Origin: Mycolicibacterium hippocampi
Lineage (GTDB): Bacteria; Actinomycetota; Actinomycetes; Mycobacteriales; Mycobacteriaceae
Direction: 5' to 3'
DNA: 64,000 bases
Assembly (NCBI RefSeq): GCF_010723735.1
Contig: NZ_BLLB01000002.1
Span: 4,774,001 to 4,838,000 of the forward strand
Under the pieces are notes generated by a model. The model was given only the letters and a program-made list of their open reading frames with translations, had not been told where the DNA came from and made no database searches. The position numbers were made by a program, and so were the translations under genes. Each line of letters opens with the position of its first letter. Positions within the stretch are counted from its first letter, which is position 1. This document shows positions 42,058 to 50,919 of this stretch, in pieces.

Positions 42058-43667
42058 CCCTGTGCGCGAAGCTCGTTGCGCAGGATCTTGCCGGTGCTCC
42101 CGCGGGGCAGCTCGGGCAGAATGGTGATCTCGCGGGGTACCTTGTAGTTCGCCAGGTTGTCCCGCACGTGCTGTTTGAGGTCGTCGACGGTGACCGTGTC
42201 CCCGGCGGGACGGTCGGCGAGAACGACGAAGGCGACGAGGCGTTGCCCGTACTCGGCGTCGTCGACCCCGAGTACCGCCGCCTCGGCCACTGCAGGATGG
42301 CCGACGAGTGTCTTCTCGACCTCGATCGGATACACGTTCTCCCCGCCCGAGACGATCATCTCGTCGTCCCGGCCCACGACGAACAACCGGCCTGCGGCAT
42401 CGAGGTAACCCATGTCGCCCGAGGCCATGAATCCGTCGTGGAAGTCTCGGGTGGCGCCGGAGGTGTATCCGTCGAACAGCGTCGAACTGCGGACGAAGAT
42501 CTGCCCGACGTCCCCGGGCGGGGCTTCCCGGTGGTCACCGTCGAGAATCCGGATCTCGGTTCCGTCGGCCGGTCTTCCCGCGGTATCGGGCGCCGCACGG
42601 AGATCGGCCGGAGTGGCCGTGGCGATCATGCCCGCCTCCGTGGCGTTGTAATTGTTGTAGATGACGTCGCCGAACTCGTCCATGAACGCGGTGACGACAT
42701 CGGGGCGCATCCGGGAGCCCGACGCAGTCGCGAAGCGTAAAGTGCTGCCGCTGTACAGGTTTCGTATCTCCGTCGGCAGGTCCATGATGCGGTCGAACAT
42801 CACCGGCACAACCGCCAGACCGGTGGCCCGGTGCCTGTCGACGAGCTCGAGCGTCGCCTCGGGGTCGAACTTGCGTCGGGTGACGATGGTGCAGGCCAAC
42901 AGGCCGGCGAACAGAAGCTGCGAGAAGCCCCAGGCGTGGAACATCGGCGCCGCGATGACGATCGGCTCCTCGGCCCGCCACGGGGTGCGATCGAGGACCG
43001 CCTTCAGGTCAGCTGCACCGCCGCTGCCGGCAGATCGTTTGGCGCCCTTCGGCGTTCCCGTGGTACCGGACGTCAGCAGGATGATGTCGCTCTTGCGGTG
43101 GCTCGGCTCCGGCCGCTGTCCGAGGTGGGCGCCGATCAGCTCGTCGAGCGTCGGCGTCGCTTCAGGGGCCTGTACCCAGCTCAGAAACCGGGTGACCCCC
43201 GGCGCGTTCTGAAGCGCCCTGTCGACGGTGCCGCTGAACTCCTGGTCGTAGATCACGACATCGGCGCCCTCGCGTTCGATCACCTCGGCCATGGCCGGAC
43301 CGGCGAACGACGTGTTCAACAGCAGAACGTCGGCGCCGATGCGGTTGGCGGCCACCAGCGCCTCGACGAATCCTCGATGATTTCGGCACATCACCGCGAC
43401 GGTTCTGGGGTCCAGCTTCTGTAGCGCAACCCCGAGTGCATCGATCCGATCGTCGAGCTGTTTCCAGGTCAGGGTGCCCTTTTCGTCGATGAGCCCGGGC
43501 CGGTCGGGGCACCGCTGGGCAGCCGCAGCGAACCCGACCGTCGCGCTCACCCCGGCACGGCGCACTGCCGCCCCCATGCGCAGATAGCGATCCGGACGTA
43601 TCGGCGCGATCAGCCGTGCCCGCCACAGGGTCGCCAGCAGCCCCAACTGATCGGCCATCGCGCTCAC
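42054..43667 (-). CDS. Long-chain fatty-acid/acyl-CoA ligase (FadD-type)
   Basis: 537-residue adenylate-forming enzyme. P-loop TSGTTGTPKGAK near residue 208, NNYNATEAG near 335 (variation of YGxTE), SGDMGYLDAAGRLFVVGRDD near 415 and C-terminal Lys motif PRGSTGKILRNEL. Activates a carboxylic acid as AMP then CoA ester. GTG at 43667 overlaps the acyltransferase stop by 4 bases; ATG at 43658 is possible. With the PlsC-like gene and the WS/DGAT it looks like a lipid assembly set. Confidence 0.92.
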   Translation of the reverse strand: MSAMADQLGLLATLWRARLIAPIRPDRYLRMGAAVRRAGVSATVGFAAAAQRCPDRPGLIDEKGTLTWKQLDDRIDALGVALQKLDPRTVAVMCRNHRGFVEALVAANRIGADVLLLNTSFAGPAMAEVIEREGADVVIYDQEFSGTVDRALQNAPGVTRFLSWVQAPEATPTLDELIGAHLGQRPEPSHRKSDIILLTSGTTGTPKGAKRSAGSGGAADLKAVLDRTPWRAEEPIVIAAPMFHAWGFSQLLFAGLLACTIVTRRKFDPEATLELVDRHRATGLAVVPVMFDRIMDLPTEIRNLYSGSTLRFATASGSRMRPDVVTAFMDEFGDVIYNNYNATEAGMIATATPADLRAAPDTAGRPADGTEIRILDGDHREAPPGDVGQIFVRSSTLFDGYTSGATRDFHDGFMASGDMGYLDAAGRLFVVGRDDEMIVSGGENVYPIEVEKTLVGHPAVAEAAVLGVDDAEYGQRLVAFVVLADRPAGDTVTVDDLKQHVRDNLANYKVPREITILPELPRGSTGKILRNELRAQG

Positions 43668-44461
43668 CCCAGCACCGGAAAACGCCGTTGGCGGGACAAC
43701 TCGTCGAGTCCTGCCTGCATGACCGCCCGCACGTGCAGGTCGACCTCGGCGACATCCGGGTCCTCGCCGAATTCCGCGACGACGTCGATCGGGTCGAGGA
43801 CACGGGTGACGATCTTGGACGGCAGCGGGATGTTGGGCGGCAGGATCACCGACAGCCCGAACGGGAAACCGACGCTGACGGGCAGGATCTCAAGACGGGC
43901 TTTGTTGAGGCCGAGCCTGCGCGCGATCGAGTCGCCGCGGGCCAGGAAGATCTGGGTCTCCTGGGCGCCGATCGACACCATCGGCACGATCGGCACACCG
44001 GCTTCCACGGCCGTGCGGACGTATCCGGTGCGGCCGGCGAAGTCGACGACGTTCGCGGTGAGGGTCGGCCGGTAGGAGTCGTAGTCGCCTCCGGGGAACA
44101 CCAGCACCACAGCACCGGAGCGCAGTGCCGCACCCGCGTTCTCGCGGCTCGCCTCGATGACGCCCGCGCGACGCAGATAGTCCCCCATCGGCCCGAGAAA
44201 GATGCCGTAGTGCCCCAACGTGTACAGCGGCCGGTCGAATCCGAATCGCTCGTAGAACTCCGGGGCGAACACCAGTACGTCCGGGGTGAGCATGCCGCCG
44301 GAATGGTTGGAGACCAACAGCGCCCCGCCCGCCGCAGGCATCGAATCCAGACCGCGCACTTCGGCACGGAAGTATCGTTTGATCAGCGGACCCACCCAGC
44401 TCGTGATGTGGCGGGTGAATTCAGGGTCCCACTCGGCCATCTCGGCGCGGTCGTCGGCCAT
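43664..44461 (-). CDS. PlsC-type lysophospholipid/glycerophosphate acyltransferase
   Basis: 265 residues. LLVSNHSGGMLTPDV near residue 49 has the NH motif with a longer spacing to Asp than the classical NHx4D. VLVFPGGDYDSYRP near 118 replaces FPEG with FPGG. GVPIVPMVSIG near 155. These variants occur in a subgroup of actinobacterial acyltransferases. ATG at 44461. Upstream gene of the acyl-CoA ligase; divergent from the epimerase. Confidence 0.85.
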   Translation of the reverse strand: MADDRAEMAEWDPEFTRHITSWVGPLIKRYFRAEVRGLDSMPAAGGALLVSNHSGGMLTPDVLVFAPEFYERFGFDRPLYTLGHYGIFLGPMGDYLRRAGVIEASRENAGAALRSGAVVLVFPGGDYDSYRPTLTANVVDFAGRTGYVRTAVEAGVPIVPMVSIGAQETQIFLARGDSIARRLGLNKARLEILPVSVGFPFGLSVILPPNIPLPSKIVTRVLDPIDVVAEFGEDPDVAEVDLHVRAVMQAGLDELSRQRRFPVLG

Positions 44462-44470
44462 CGTGACAGC

Positions 44471-44503
44471 ATATGTTACTCTCCGTAAAAGAGAATGTCA
44501 TAT
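44471..44503. promoter_or_regulatory. Imperfect inverted repeat in the acyltransferase/epimerase divergent promoter
   Basis: ATATG (44471-44475) with CTCT (44479-44482) is roughly inverse to AGAG (44490-44493) with CATAT (44499-44503). Spacing on the two sides differs by two bases. The 61-bp gap is AT-rich for this genome and must hold both promoters, so an operator here could control both genes. Confidence 0.35.
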
Positions 44504-44522
44504 CCGCAGGTAGGAGTAGTTT

Positions 44523-45584
44523 ATGCCGGGAACGGTGCTGGTCACCGGAGGCTTCGGACTGGTCGGCTCGGCGACTGTGCGACGGCTCTGCGAACTCGGC
44601 CGCCGCGTTGTGATCGCCGACCTCGACACCCCGGCCAACCGCACCGCCTCCGAGAAGCTGCCGGCCGGCGCCACGGTGCAGTGGGCGGACCTGACCGACG
44701 CGGACCAGACGGGACGACTGGTCGCCGCCGTCGACCCCGAGGCGATCATCCACCTGGCAGCGGTCATCCCGCCGGGCATCTACAAGAACCGCGCGCTGGC
44801 GCGGCGGGTCAACGTCGACGCCACCGCCACGTTGGTCGGCGTCGCCGAGGCCCGGCCCACTCCCCCACGATTCGTGCAGGCATCGAGCAACGCGGTGTTC
44901 GGGTCGCGCAACCCTCACCGAGCCACCGGGCCGGTCACCGCCGACATGCCGATGCGCCACTCCGACCTCTACAGCACGCACAAAGCCGAGGCCGAGGCGA
45001 TTGTGCGGGCCTCCTCGCTGGAGTGGGTGGTGCTGCGGCTCGGCGGGGTCCTCAGCGTGGACCCGAAGGCGATGACGCTGTCTGCCGATGCGCTCTATTT
45101 CGAAAGCACGCTGCCCACCGACGGCCGGCTGCACACCGTCGACGTCCGCGATGTCGCGTGGGCGTTCGCGGCGGCGACGACAGCTGATGTCGCACGGGAG
45201 ATCCTGCTGATCGCCGGTGACGATTCGCACCGGATGCTGCAGGGGGATGTCGGGCCCGCACTGGCCGCCGCCCGGGGACTCAAGAACGGTCTACCTCCGG
45301 GCCGCAAGGGCAATCCCGACAGCGACGACGACTGGTTCGTCACCGACTGGATGGACACCGCCCGCGCTCAGGAAGCGCTTGGTTTCCAGCACTATTCCTG
45401 GCAGGACATGATCGACGAGGCTCATCGGAACGCCGGTGCCGCGAAGTGGGTGCTGCCTCTGGCGGCACCGCTCGTCCGTGCGGTCCTCAGGCGTCGCGGA
45501 GCCTACTGGAAGCAGCCGGGGCAGTACGCCGACCCGTGGGGAGCGATCCGCCGCAAGATCGGCGACCCGTCGCCGGATTCATGA
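44523..45584 (+). CDS. NAD-dependent epimerase/dehydratase (3-beta-HSD-like extended SDR)
   Basis: 353 residues. VTGGFGLVGSATVRRL near residue 6, HLAAVIPPG near 78, QASSNAVFG near 118 and Y-x3-K as YSTHK near 150. The C-terminal part has a hydrophobic stretch (WVLPLAAPLVRAVL). TAGGAG precedes the ATG. The family acts on sterols, sugars or dihydroflavonols; substrate unknown. Overlaps the convergent SDR gene by 6 bases. Confidence 0.87.
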   Translation: MPGTVLVTGGFGLVGSATVRRLCELGRRVVIADLDTPANRTASEKLPAGATVQWADLTDADQTGRLVAAVDPEAIIHLAAVIPPGIYKNRALARRVNVDATATLVGVAEARPTPPRFVQASSNAVFGSRNPHRATGPVTADMPMRHSDLYSTHKAEAEAIVRASSLEWVVLRLGGVLSVDPKAMTLSADALYFESTLPTDGRLHTVDVRDVAWAFAAATTADVAREILLIAGDDSHRMLQGDVGPALAAARGLKNGLPPGRKGNPDSDDDWFVTDWMDTARAQEALGFQHYSWQDMIDEAHRNAGAAKWVLPLAAPLVRAVLRRRGAYWKQPGQYADPWGAIRRKIGDPSPDS

Positions 45585-46388
45585 TCCGGGCCCGAGCGTC
45601 GCGGTGCCCGTCTGCGGATGGAAGTACCAGCCTCCCGCCGCTTCGGTCCCGCCGTCCACGTGGATCGTCTGCCCGGTGATGTAGTCAGCCATGCTCGAGG
45701 CGAGAAACACTGCGGCAGAGGCCATTTCATCGACGTGACCGAAGCGGCGCATCGGGACGCCATCTGCGACGCCCGCGGGCAACTCGGCGCCGGCGATGTT
45801 CTGCAGCCCCTCGGTCATCGTGAGATCGGGCGCCAACGCGTTTACCCGGATCCCGTGTGGCGCGAGCTCGAACGACGCGGTCTTCGTGTAGTTGATGACG
45901 CCGGCCTTGGCTGCTGCATACGCTGCGTAACCCGGCGCCGCGCGCACCCCCTCGATGGAGGTGACGTTGATGACGCTGCCGGGAGCGCGTGCCTGCACCA
46001 ACCGACGAGCGACCCGTTGGGTACACAGCAGTACGTGCCGCAGGTTGCTGCGGTACAACGCATCCCAGCCGTTCTCGGTGGTGTCCAGCAGCGGCGAGTT
46101 GAAGGTGCCACCGGCGTTGTTGACCAGGATCGACACCCTTCCGAGCTCGCGTTCGGTGCGCTCCAGCGCGGCGTCGACCGCCTCGGCGTCGCGCACGTCG
46201 GTCGGCACCCCAAGACCGCCGATGGCGTCGGCCGCCGCCGAACAGGTGTCGGGGTTGCGTTCCCAGATCGCCACCGACGCTCCGAACGCCGCCAGTCCCT
46301 GGGCGATGCCACGGCCGATGCCGGCTCCGCCTCCGGTGACGACCGCGACGCGGTCGGTGAGCAGGATGTGGGAGGGGTCGATGGCCAT
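45579..46388 (-). CDS. SDR family oxidoreductase
   Basis: 269 residues, classical SDR. VVTGGGAGIGRGIAQGL near residue 17, NNAGG near 87, Ser in NVTSIEGV near 141 and Y-x3-K in YAAYAAAKAG near 155. ATG at 46388 chosen by homology start; the frame is open further upstream, but that lies in the CoA-transferase gene. Last gene of the long minus-strand operon, 11 bases after the CoA-transferase stop. Confidence 0.88.
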   Translation of the reverse strand: MAIDPSHILLTDRVAVVTGGGAGIGRGIAQGLAAFGASVAIWERNPDTCSAAADAIGGLGVPTDVRDAEAVDAALERTERELGRVSILVNNAGGTFNSPLLDTTENGWDALYRSNLRHVLLCTQRVARRLVQARAPGSVINVTSIEGVRAAPGYAAYAAAKAGVINYTKTASFELAPHGIRVNALAPDLTMTEGLQNIAGAELPAGVADGVPMRRFGHVDEMASAAVFLASSMADYITGQTIHVDGGTEAAGGWYFHPQTGTATLGPGS

Positions 46389-46399
46389 AACCGTCGACG

Positions 46400-48826
46400 T
46401 TAGCGGGCCGGCGATGTGCCGATGACGCCATCGGCGGTGAGTCGACCGATCTCGTCGGCGGTGAGTCCGAGTTCGGAAAGCAGTTCGGTGTTGTGCTGGC
46501 CGAGCAGCGGTGCGGAAGTGCGGTGCACACGACCGGTCTCCCCGGAGATCCGGAACGGCATGGTGGTGTGTCTGGTGGCGGGATTGACGGGATGTCCGAC
46601 CACTTCGAAGAAGCCGCGTGACGTCAGTTGTTCGATCTCGGCCTGCCGGTGCGGCTGGATGACCTTGGCGACCGGGACCCCGTTGTCCCACAGCGCGGCG
46701 ACGATCTCGTCTGCGGCGTGCGCGCCGCACCACTGGGAGAGATGGCGGTCGATCAGGTCGTGATGGGCGTGGCGACCCGGGGCGGTCACGAGCTCGTCGG
46801 ACATCACCCATTCCGGCCGTCCGAGCGCATCGCGAAGCCCAATCCACTGAGCGTCGGTCGCCACCGCCACCGCCACCCAGCTGTCGAGCCGACCGAACTC
46901 GTCGATCTCGTTGGTGAGGTACAGGTTCTGCGGTGCCGCAGCCGGTCCGCGGTTGCCGTTGCGCTGCAGCAGGGCGCCGTAGGCGGAGTGCTCGATCACC
47001 TGCTCGGCGGCGATGGCGAGGGCGGCGTCGACCATCGCTGCTTCCACCATCACCCCTTCGCCGGTACGACGGCGATGTTCGAGCGCCAGCAGCACCGCGT
47101 TGAATGCGTGGATGCCGGCGTTGGGGTCACCCAGCGAGTACGGCTCGAATGGGTTGCGGTCGGGATAGCCCGTGAGCCAACTGATACCGGCGGCGGCCTC
47201 GATGACGTAGGCGAACGCCGGGTTGTCGCGCCACGGCCCGTCGAGCCCGAAGCCCGGCATCCGCACCATCACGATGTCCGGCCGGATGGCCCTGACAGCG
47301 TCATAGGTCAACCCCATGCTCTCCAGAACCCGCGGCGTGAAGTTCTCGACAACGACATCCGCGGTCGCGATCAGTCGGTTGAGTACGTCGCGGCCGGCAG
47401 TGCTCTGCAGGTTCAGCGTCAGCCCACGCTTGTCGGTGTTGAGCCCCGAGAAGATCGGCGAGCGCTCCCACCAGAGTTCCTCGGTCGCCGGGATGCCGGC
47501 GATGAGCCTGGTGCCGTCGGGATGGCGGGTGGACTCGACGTGGATGACGTCGGCACCGAGCATCGCCAGCATGTGGGTGCAGCTCGGTCCGGCCCAGAAG
47601 GTCGTCATGTCGACGACGCGCACGCCCTCGAGCGGCAACCCGTCTTTCGCCGGAACGGTATTCCACGTGGTCCTCGGGCCGGAATCACGACGTGGAATAC
47701 CGTTCCGGCGGTAGGTCTCGGTGTGCTCGCCGAGCCGCGGCGCGGGCTCCGGCGGGCGCAGCGCAGCAGGTGTCATGCGGTACGGGTGCGCCGGCTGGGT
47801 GAAGCCGTCGCGAGGGTTGGGGACGAACGAGCGCCGGGCCACGAAGTGGTCGAGCGAGTCGACGTTGGCGCCGTTGGCGACCGGCGCGTTGGGAATCCGG
47901 AAGGCGGTGGCCAGGTCTCTGATCTCGTCGACGGACTGATCGGCCACCCACGCGTAGAGTTCCTCGGCCTTCTCGTTGGCCTGCTCGGTGATCGACAGTG
48001 TCGACTCCTCGTCGATCCACTCGACGTGCCCCGTCATCGCGCACAGGTCGAACCACTGCTGGGCGGTGCCGCAGCCGATGTCGACAAGTCCGTCCTTGGC
48101 GTGTGCGATGCCGGGAACGGTGAGTCGTCGCGCATCCCGCCAGGGCCTGCCGAGCATCTCGAAGTAGGTCACCGGGTAATACGTGAGTCCCAGGATCGCG
48201 GTCTCGAGCATTGACAGGTCGATCAGCTCGGCCCCACCCCGCATCCGCGACGCCAGCGTGGCCGCGCTGGCGTACGCCCCGGCGAGGTACTCGCCGACCT
48301 GGCCGCCGACGTGAACCGGGGCACGGTCCGGGGCGCCGCGACCGAGGCCGACGATGCCGCCCGACCACGCCTGCAGTGTGAATTCCGTTGCTGGACGGTC
48401 ACTCCAGGGTCCGCGGAGACCGAACGGAGTGATGGCCGTGACCGTCAGATGTGGGTGGTTGCGGTGAATCACATCCACATCGAAGGCAGGGTCTTCGGCC
48501 ACGCCGGACCCGCGTGACCACACGACCGCATCGGCGTCGGCGAGCAGTGCGTCGACGAAGTCGGTGTCCGAAGCCGCATCGGCCACCACCGAGTGCTTCG
48601 AGCACGCCAGATAGCTGAACAGCGCACCGTCGGTTCCGTCCGCGATGTCCGCACCCGAGGCCGACCAGCCGCGCAGTGGATCTCCCTGCGGCGATTCGAC
48701 CTTGACGATCCGGGCGCCGCCGTCGGCGAGCAGCTTGGTGCAGTAGGCACCGGCGATGCCGCTGGACAGGTCGACGACGACGTAGCCGGCGAGCGGCGGC
48801 GCCGACGGCGGGGACAGCTCGGACAT
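46400..48826 (-). CDS. Tandem-domain CaiB/BaiF family CoA-transferase (two fused copies)
   Basis: 808 residues, twice the usual length. Domain 1 (about 1-365) starts GYVVVDLSSGIAGAYCTKLL; domain 2 (about 398-808) starts GVRVVDMTTFWAGPSCTHML. At the catalytic Asp position, domain 2 has SLGDPNAGIHAF, but domain 1 has VGGQVGEYLAGA with Gln, so domain 1 is probably inactive in CoA transfer. The linker contains a 63-bp hairpin repeat as codons 373-393. Sits between the enoyl-CoA hydratase and the SDR. May act as an internal dimer with one active site. Confidence 0.88.
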   Translation of the reverse strand: MSELSPPSAPPLAGYVVVDLSSGIAGAYCTKLLADGGARIVKVESPQGDPLRGWSASGADIADGTDGALFSYLACSKHSVVADAASDTDFVDALLADADAVVWSRGSGVAEDPAFDVDVIHRNHPHLTVTAITPFGLRGPWSDRPATEFTLQAWSGGIVGLGRGAPDRAPVHVGGQVGEYLAGAYASAATLASRMRGGAELIDLSMLETAILGLTYYPVTYFEMLGRPWRDARRLTVPGIAHAKDGLVDIGCGTAQQWFDLCAMTGHVEWIDEESTLSITEQANEKAEELYAWVADQSVDEIRDLATAFRIPNAPVANGANVDSLDHFVARRSFVPNPRDGFTQPAHPYRMTPAALRPPEPAPRLGEHTETYRRNGIPRRDSGPRTTWNTVPAKDGLPLEGVRVVDMTTFWAGPSCTHMLAMLGADVIHVESTRHPDGTRLIAGIPATEELWWERSPIFSGLNTDKRGLTLNLQSTAGRDVLNRLIATADVVVENFTPRVLESMGLTYDAVRAIRPDIVMVRMPGFGLDGPWRDNPAFAYVIEAAAGISWLTGYPDRNPFEPYSLGDPNAGIHAFNAVLLALEHRRRTGEGVMVEAAMVDAALAIAAEQVIEHSAYGALLQRNGNRGPAAAPQNLYLTNEIDEFGRLDSWVAVAVATDAQWIGLRDALGRPEWVMSDELVTAPGRHAHHDLIDRHLSQWCGAHAADEIVAALWDNGVPVAKVIQPHRQAEIEQLTSRGFFEVVGHPVNPATRHTTMPFRISGETGRVHRTSAPLLGQHNTELLSELGLTADEIGRLTADGVIGTSPAR
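47648..47710. repeat. 63-bp hairpin repeat element, copy B (in frame inside the CoA-transferase gene)
   Basis: Perfect 21-bp inverse arms at 47648-47668 and 47690-47710 around a 21-base loop. It begins exactly at a codon boundary on the minus strand and is 21 codons long (residues 373-393, starting RRNGIPRRD and ending WNTVPA), so it adds a linker without changing the frame. Same length, ends and core blocks as copy A at 27889-27951. Confidence 0.85.
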
Positions 48827-48833
48827 CGCCGCT

Positions 48834-49793
48834 CTAGTCCCCCTTCGCCCGGTTGCGCTTGCTCAGCCGGAATTCCGGCGGGAACTTGCTGTCGTTGTCG
48901 TTGACCGCGGCGGACAACCCGGAGTCGATCGACTCGAACATGTCCAGGTCCTCGTCACTGTCGTTGGCGACCCCGTTGCCCATCGATTCGAAGAACGCGC
49001 TCAGTAGGCTGCCCATGTACTCGCCCTGCTGCTGCTTGAAGATCTCGAAGAACATCTTCTGCTGGAACACGGTGTCCACCGGCCGGTTCCGTGCGCACGC
49101 CATGGCGTATTTGCGGGTCTCGGCCTCGAGCGCGTCGCGCGTCACCACCTTGTTGAGGAAGTTGCAGTCGTACATCTCCGCCGCAGTGAACGGCCGCCCG
49201 GTGAAAACCATCTCCTGGAACTTGCGCAACCCCATCATCTGCACCCAGGTCCACATCCGGGGACCCCAGCCGTGATAGCGGAACGACGGGTGCCCGAACA
49301 GCGCGTCATCGGAAGAGATCACCAGATCGGCGTCGGCGCACTGATAGAAGTGCCACCCGTAGCAGTAGCCCTTGGCCTCGACGATGCTGATCTTCTTGAA
49401 ATCCTGCAACGCACGGTTGCCGGCCTGCGAGTTGGCGTACCAGGCACTGATGGTCGCCCCGTTCCGGAACGTGCCCTTCGGCGGGTAGGTCACCTCGCCC
49501 ACGCCCTCGTCCTCGAGCCGCAACTCGGCCAGTCGCACGGCCGGATCGTCGTTTCCCTCCATGAACTCCGGAAGGTCCGCGCCGCTGCCCAGGTTGTCCC
49601 CGACGCCGCGGATTATCACCACCTTCACATCGTTGTCGGTGTTGGCCGCGCGCAACACATCCGCGTACCGCAACCGCGCCATCGAGGTCGGAGCGTTGAG
49701 GAATTCTGGACGGTTGAACGTGATGGTGGCGATCTTGGTCTTCGGATCCTTCTCGTAGAGGATGATCTCCTCCGGCGACGGCCGGTCAACCAT
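48834..49793 (-). CDS. Enoyl-CoA hydratase/isomerase family protein
   Basis: 319 residues, longer than usual crotonases because of C-terminal helices (FFESMGNGVANDSDEDLDMF). ITFNRPEFLNAPTSM near residue 22, NLGSGADLPEF near 71, AKGYCYGWHFYQCADADLVISSD pattern near 138, RKFQEMVFTGRPFTAAEMYDC near 190. ATG at 49793 follows GGAGAGG. Overlaps the M24 gene by 8 bases. The typical catalytic Glu positions are not conserved, so the exact reaction is uncertain. Confidence 0.85.
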   Translation of the reverse strand: MVDRPSPEEIILYEKDPKTKIATITFNRPEFLNAPTSMARLRYADVLRAANTDNDVKVVIIRGVGDNLGSGADLPEFMEGNDDPAVRLAELRLEDEGVGEVTYPPKGTFRNGATISAWYANSQAGNRALQDFKKISIVEAKGYCYGWHFYQCADADLVISSDDALFGHPSFRYHGWGPRMWTWVQMMGLRKFQEMVFTGRPFTAAEMYDCNFLNKVVTRDALEAETRKYAMACARNRPVDTVFQQKMFFEIFKQQQGEYMGSLLSAFFESMGNGVANDSDEDLDMFESIDSGLSAAVNDNDSKFPPEFRLSKRNRAKGD

Positions 49794-50919
49794 GAACGGC
49801 CTCTCCGTATGCCGGAGCGGCCGACATCACCTCGGCGCCGTCGGCGGTGATCAACACCGCGTCGCGGGTGAGCACCCCCCCGACGCCCTCTTCCCAAACA
49901 TAAGCGGTCACAGCGAGCACCATCCCTTCCTCGAGCACCTCGGCTTCGGCGGTCGCCCGCAGAGTCGGTGACACCACTGGCGGGTCGAAGCCCAACCCGA
50001 GCCCGTGCGCGACGGGCATCGCCGGCAGACGCTCACCGGCCTGGTGGTAGGCAGCCAGCAACGCGCTCGTGGCCGAACCGGGACGGCAGGCCTCGATCAA
50101 CAGGCGCCACAGGTCGTCTCGCCGCCGGTACAGCGCGCGCACGGCGTCGGTCGGTTCACCGACATACAGCGTGCGTGCCACCTCCGCGACATAACCATCG
50201 GCCAGCACCCCGGCCGCCACCACCACCAGGTCACCGTCACGCACCCGGCCATCACCGTCGGCGCGGCGCCACGGATGCTCCTTCGACGTCACCCAGGCGG
50301 CATCCTGAGTCGCCGGGGTGCTCACGCCACCGGCGGCCTCGGCCTCCAGCACAGCGCCGGCGAGGGCGTTCTCGGTGGTACCCGGACCGAGGGCGGCCAC
50401 ACCCGCGGCAAGTCCCTCCTCAGCGACGACGAGCGCGCGACGCAGCGCCTGCACTTCCTCGGGCGTCTTGATCCGGCGGGCCGCTTGCATGGCCGGCTCA
50501 GCGTCGATCAGTTCCGCTTTCGGGAAGGCCATCGGTAGTAGCTTGGCGAACGTCGGTGTCAGGGCGTCTGTTCCGACTCGACGTACGGTGTCGGCACCCT
50601 TGATGTCCTGCAGTATGCCGATCAAGGTCATGGGGTTCCACGCGAACCCGTACAGGTTCTCGTGCGGTATCTCCTCGGGGATGCCCTCGTCCCACGTGCT
50701 GTTGAGGTGGATCTCACCGGTGGCACGCACGAACTCGCAGATCGGCCCGAAGGGACGCGTTCCCACCACCCACAACTGCGGGGCACCCGAGATGTAGCGA
50801 ACATTGGCCTGTCTGCCCAGCACCAGCATGTCGAGGTCGTGAGCTTCCATCTGCGCGAGGGCACGCTCCCGACGGCTGAAACGCAAAGCGCGGCCGTCTG
50901 CCTCGATCTCAGTTCCCAC
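49786..50919 (-). CDS. M24 (creatinase/aminopeptidase P-fold) family protein lacking most metal ligands
   Basis: 377 residues with the N-terminal creatinase-like domain (MLVLGRQANVRYISGAPQLW) and a C-terminal pita-bread domain. The expected D-D-H-E-E metal set is degraded: VVVAAGV where VDxG is normal, VAEVART where SDxTRT is normal, VTAYVW where EPGxY is normal and LTRDAVLIT where RxEDxVLVT is normal. Only His in AHGLGLGFDPP remains. GTG at 50919 overlaps the intact M24 gene by 11 bases. Probably a pseudoenzyme partner or an enzyme with changed chemistry. Confidence 0.83.
   Translation of the reverse strand: MGTEIEADGRALRFSRRERALAQMEAHDLDMLVLGRQANVRYISGAPQLWVVGTRPFGPICEFVRATGEIHLNSTWDEGIPEEIPHENLYGFAWNPMTLIGILQDIKGADTVRRVGTDALTPTFAKLLPMAFPKAELIDAEPAMQAARRIKTPEEVQALRRALVVAEEGLAAGVAALGPGTTENALAGAVLEAEAAGGVSTPATQDAAWVTSKEHPWRRADGDGRVRDGDLVVVAAGVLADGYVAEVARTLYVGEPTDAVRALYRRRDDLWRLLIEACRPGSATSALLAAYHQAGERLPAMPVAHGLGLGFDPPVVSPTLRATAEAEVLEEGMVLAVTAYVWEEGVGGVLTRDAVLITADGAEVMSAAPAYGEAVHG

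Noticed and set aside
48866..48879. Palindrome GCCGGAATTCCGGC in the enoyl-CoA hydratase gene, similar to the ends of the 63-bp element
   Set aside because: It lacks the 63-bp length and the inner ATTCCA/TGGAAT blocks, and it encodes normal C-terminal residues (PPEFRLS). Probably chance.
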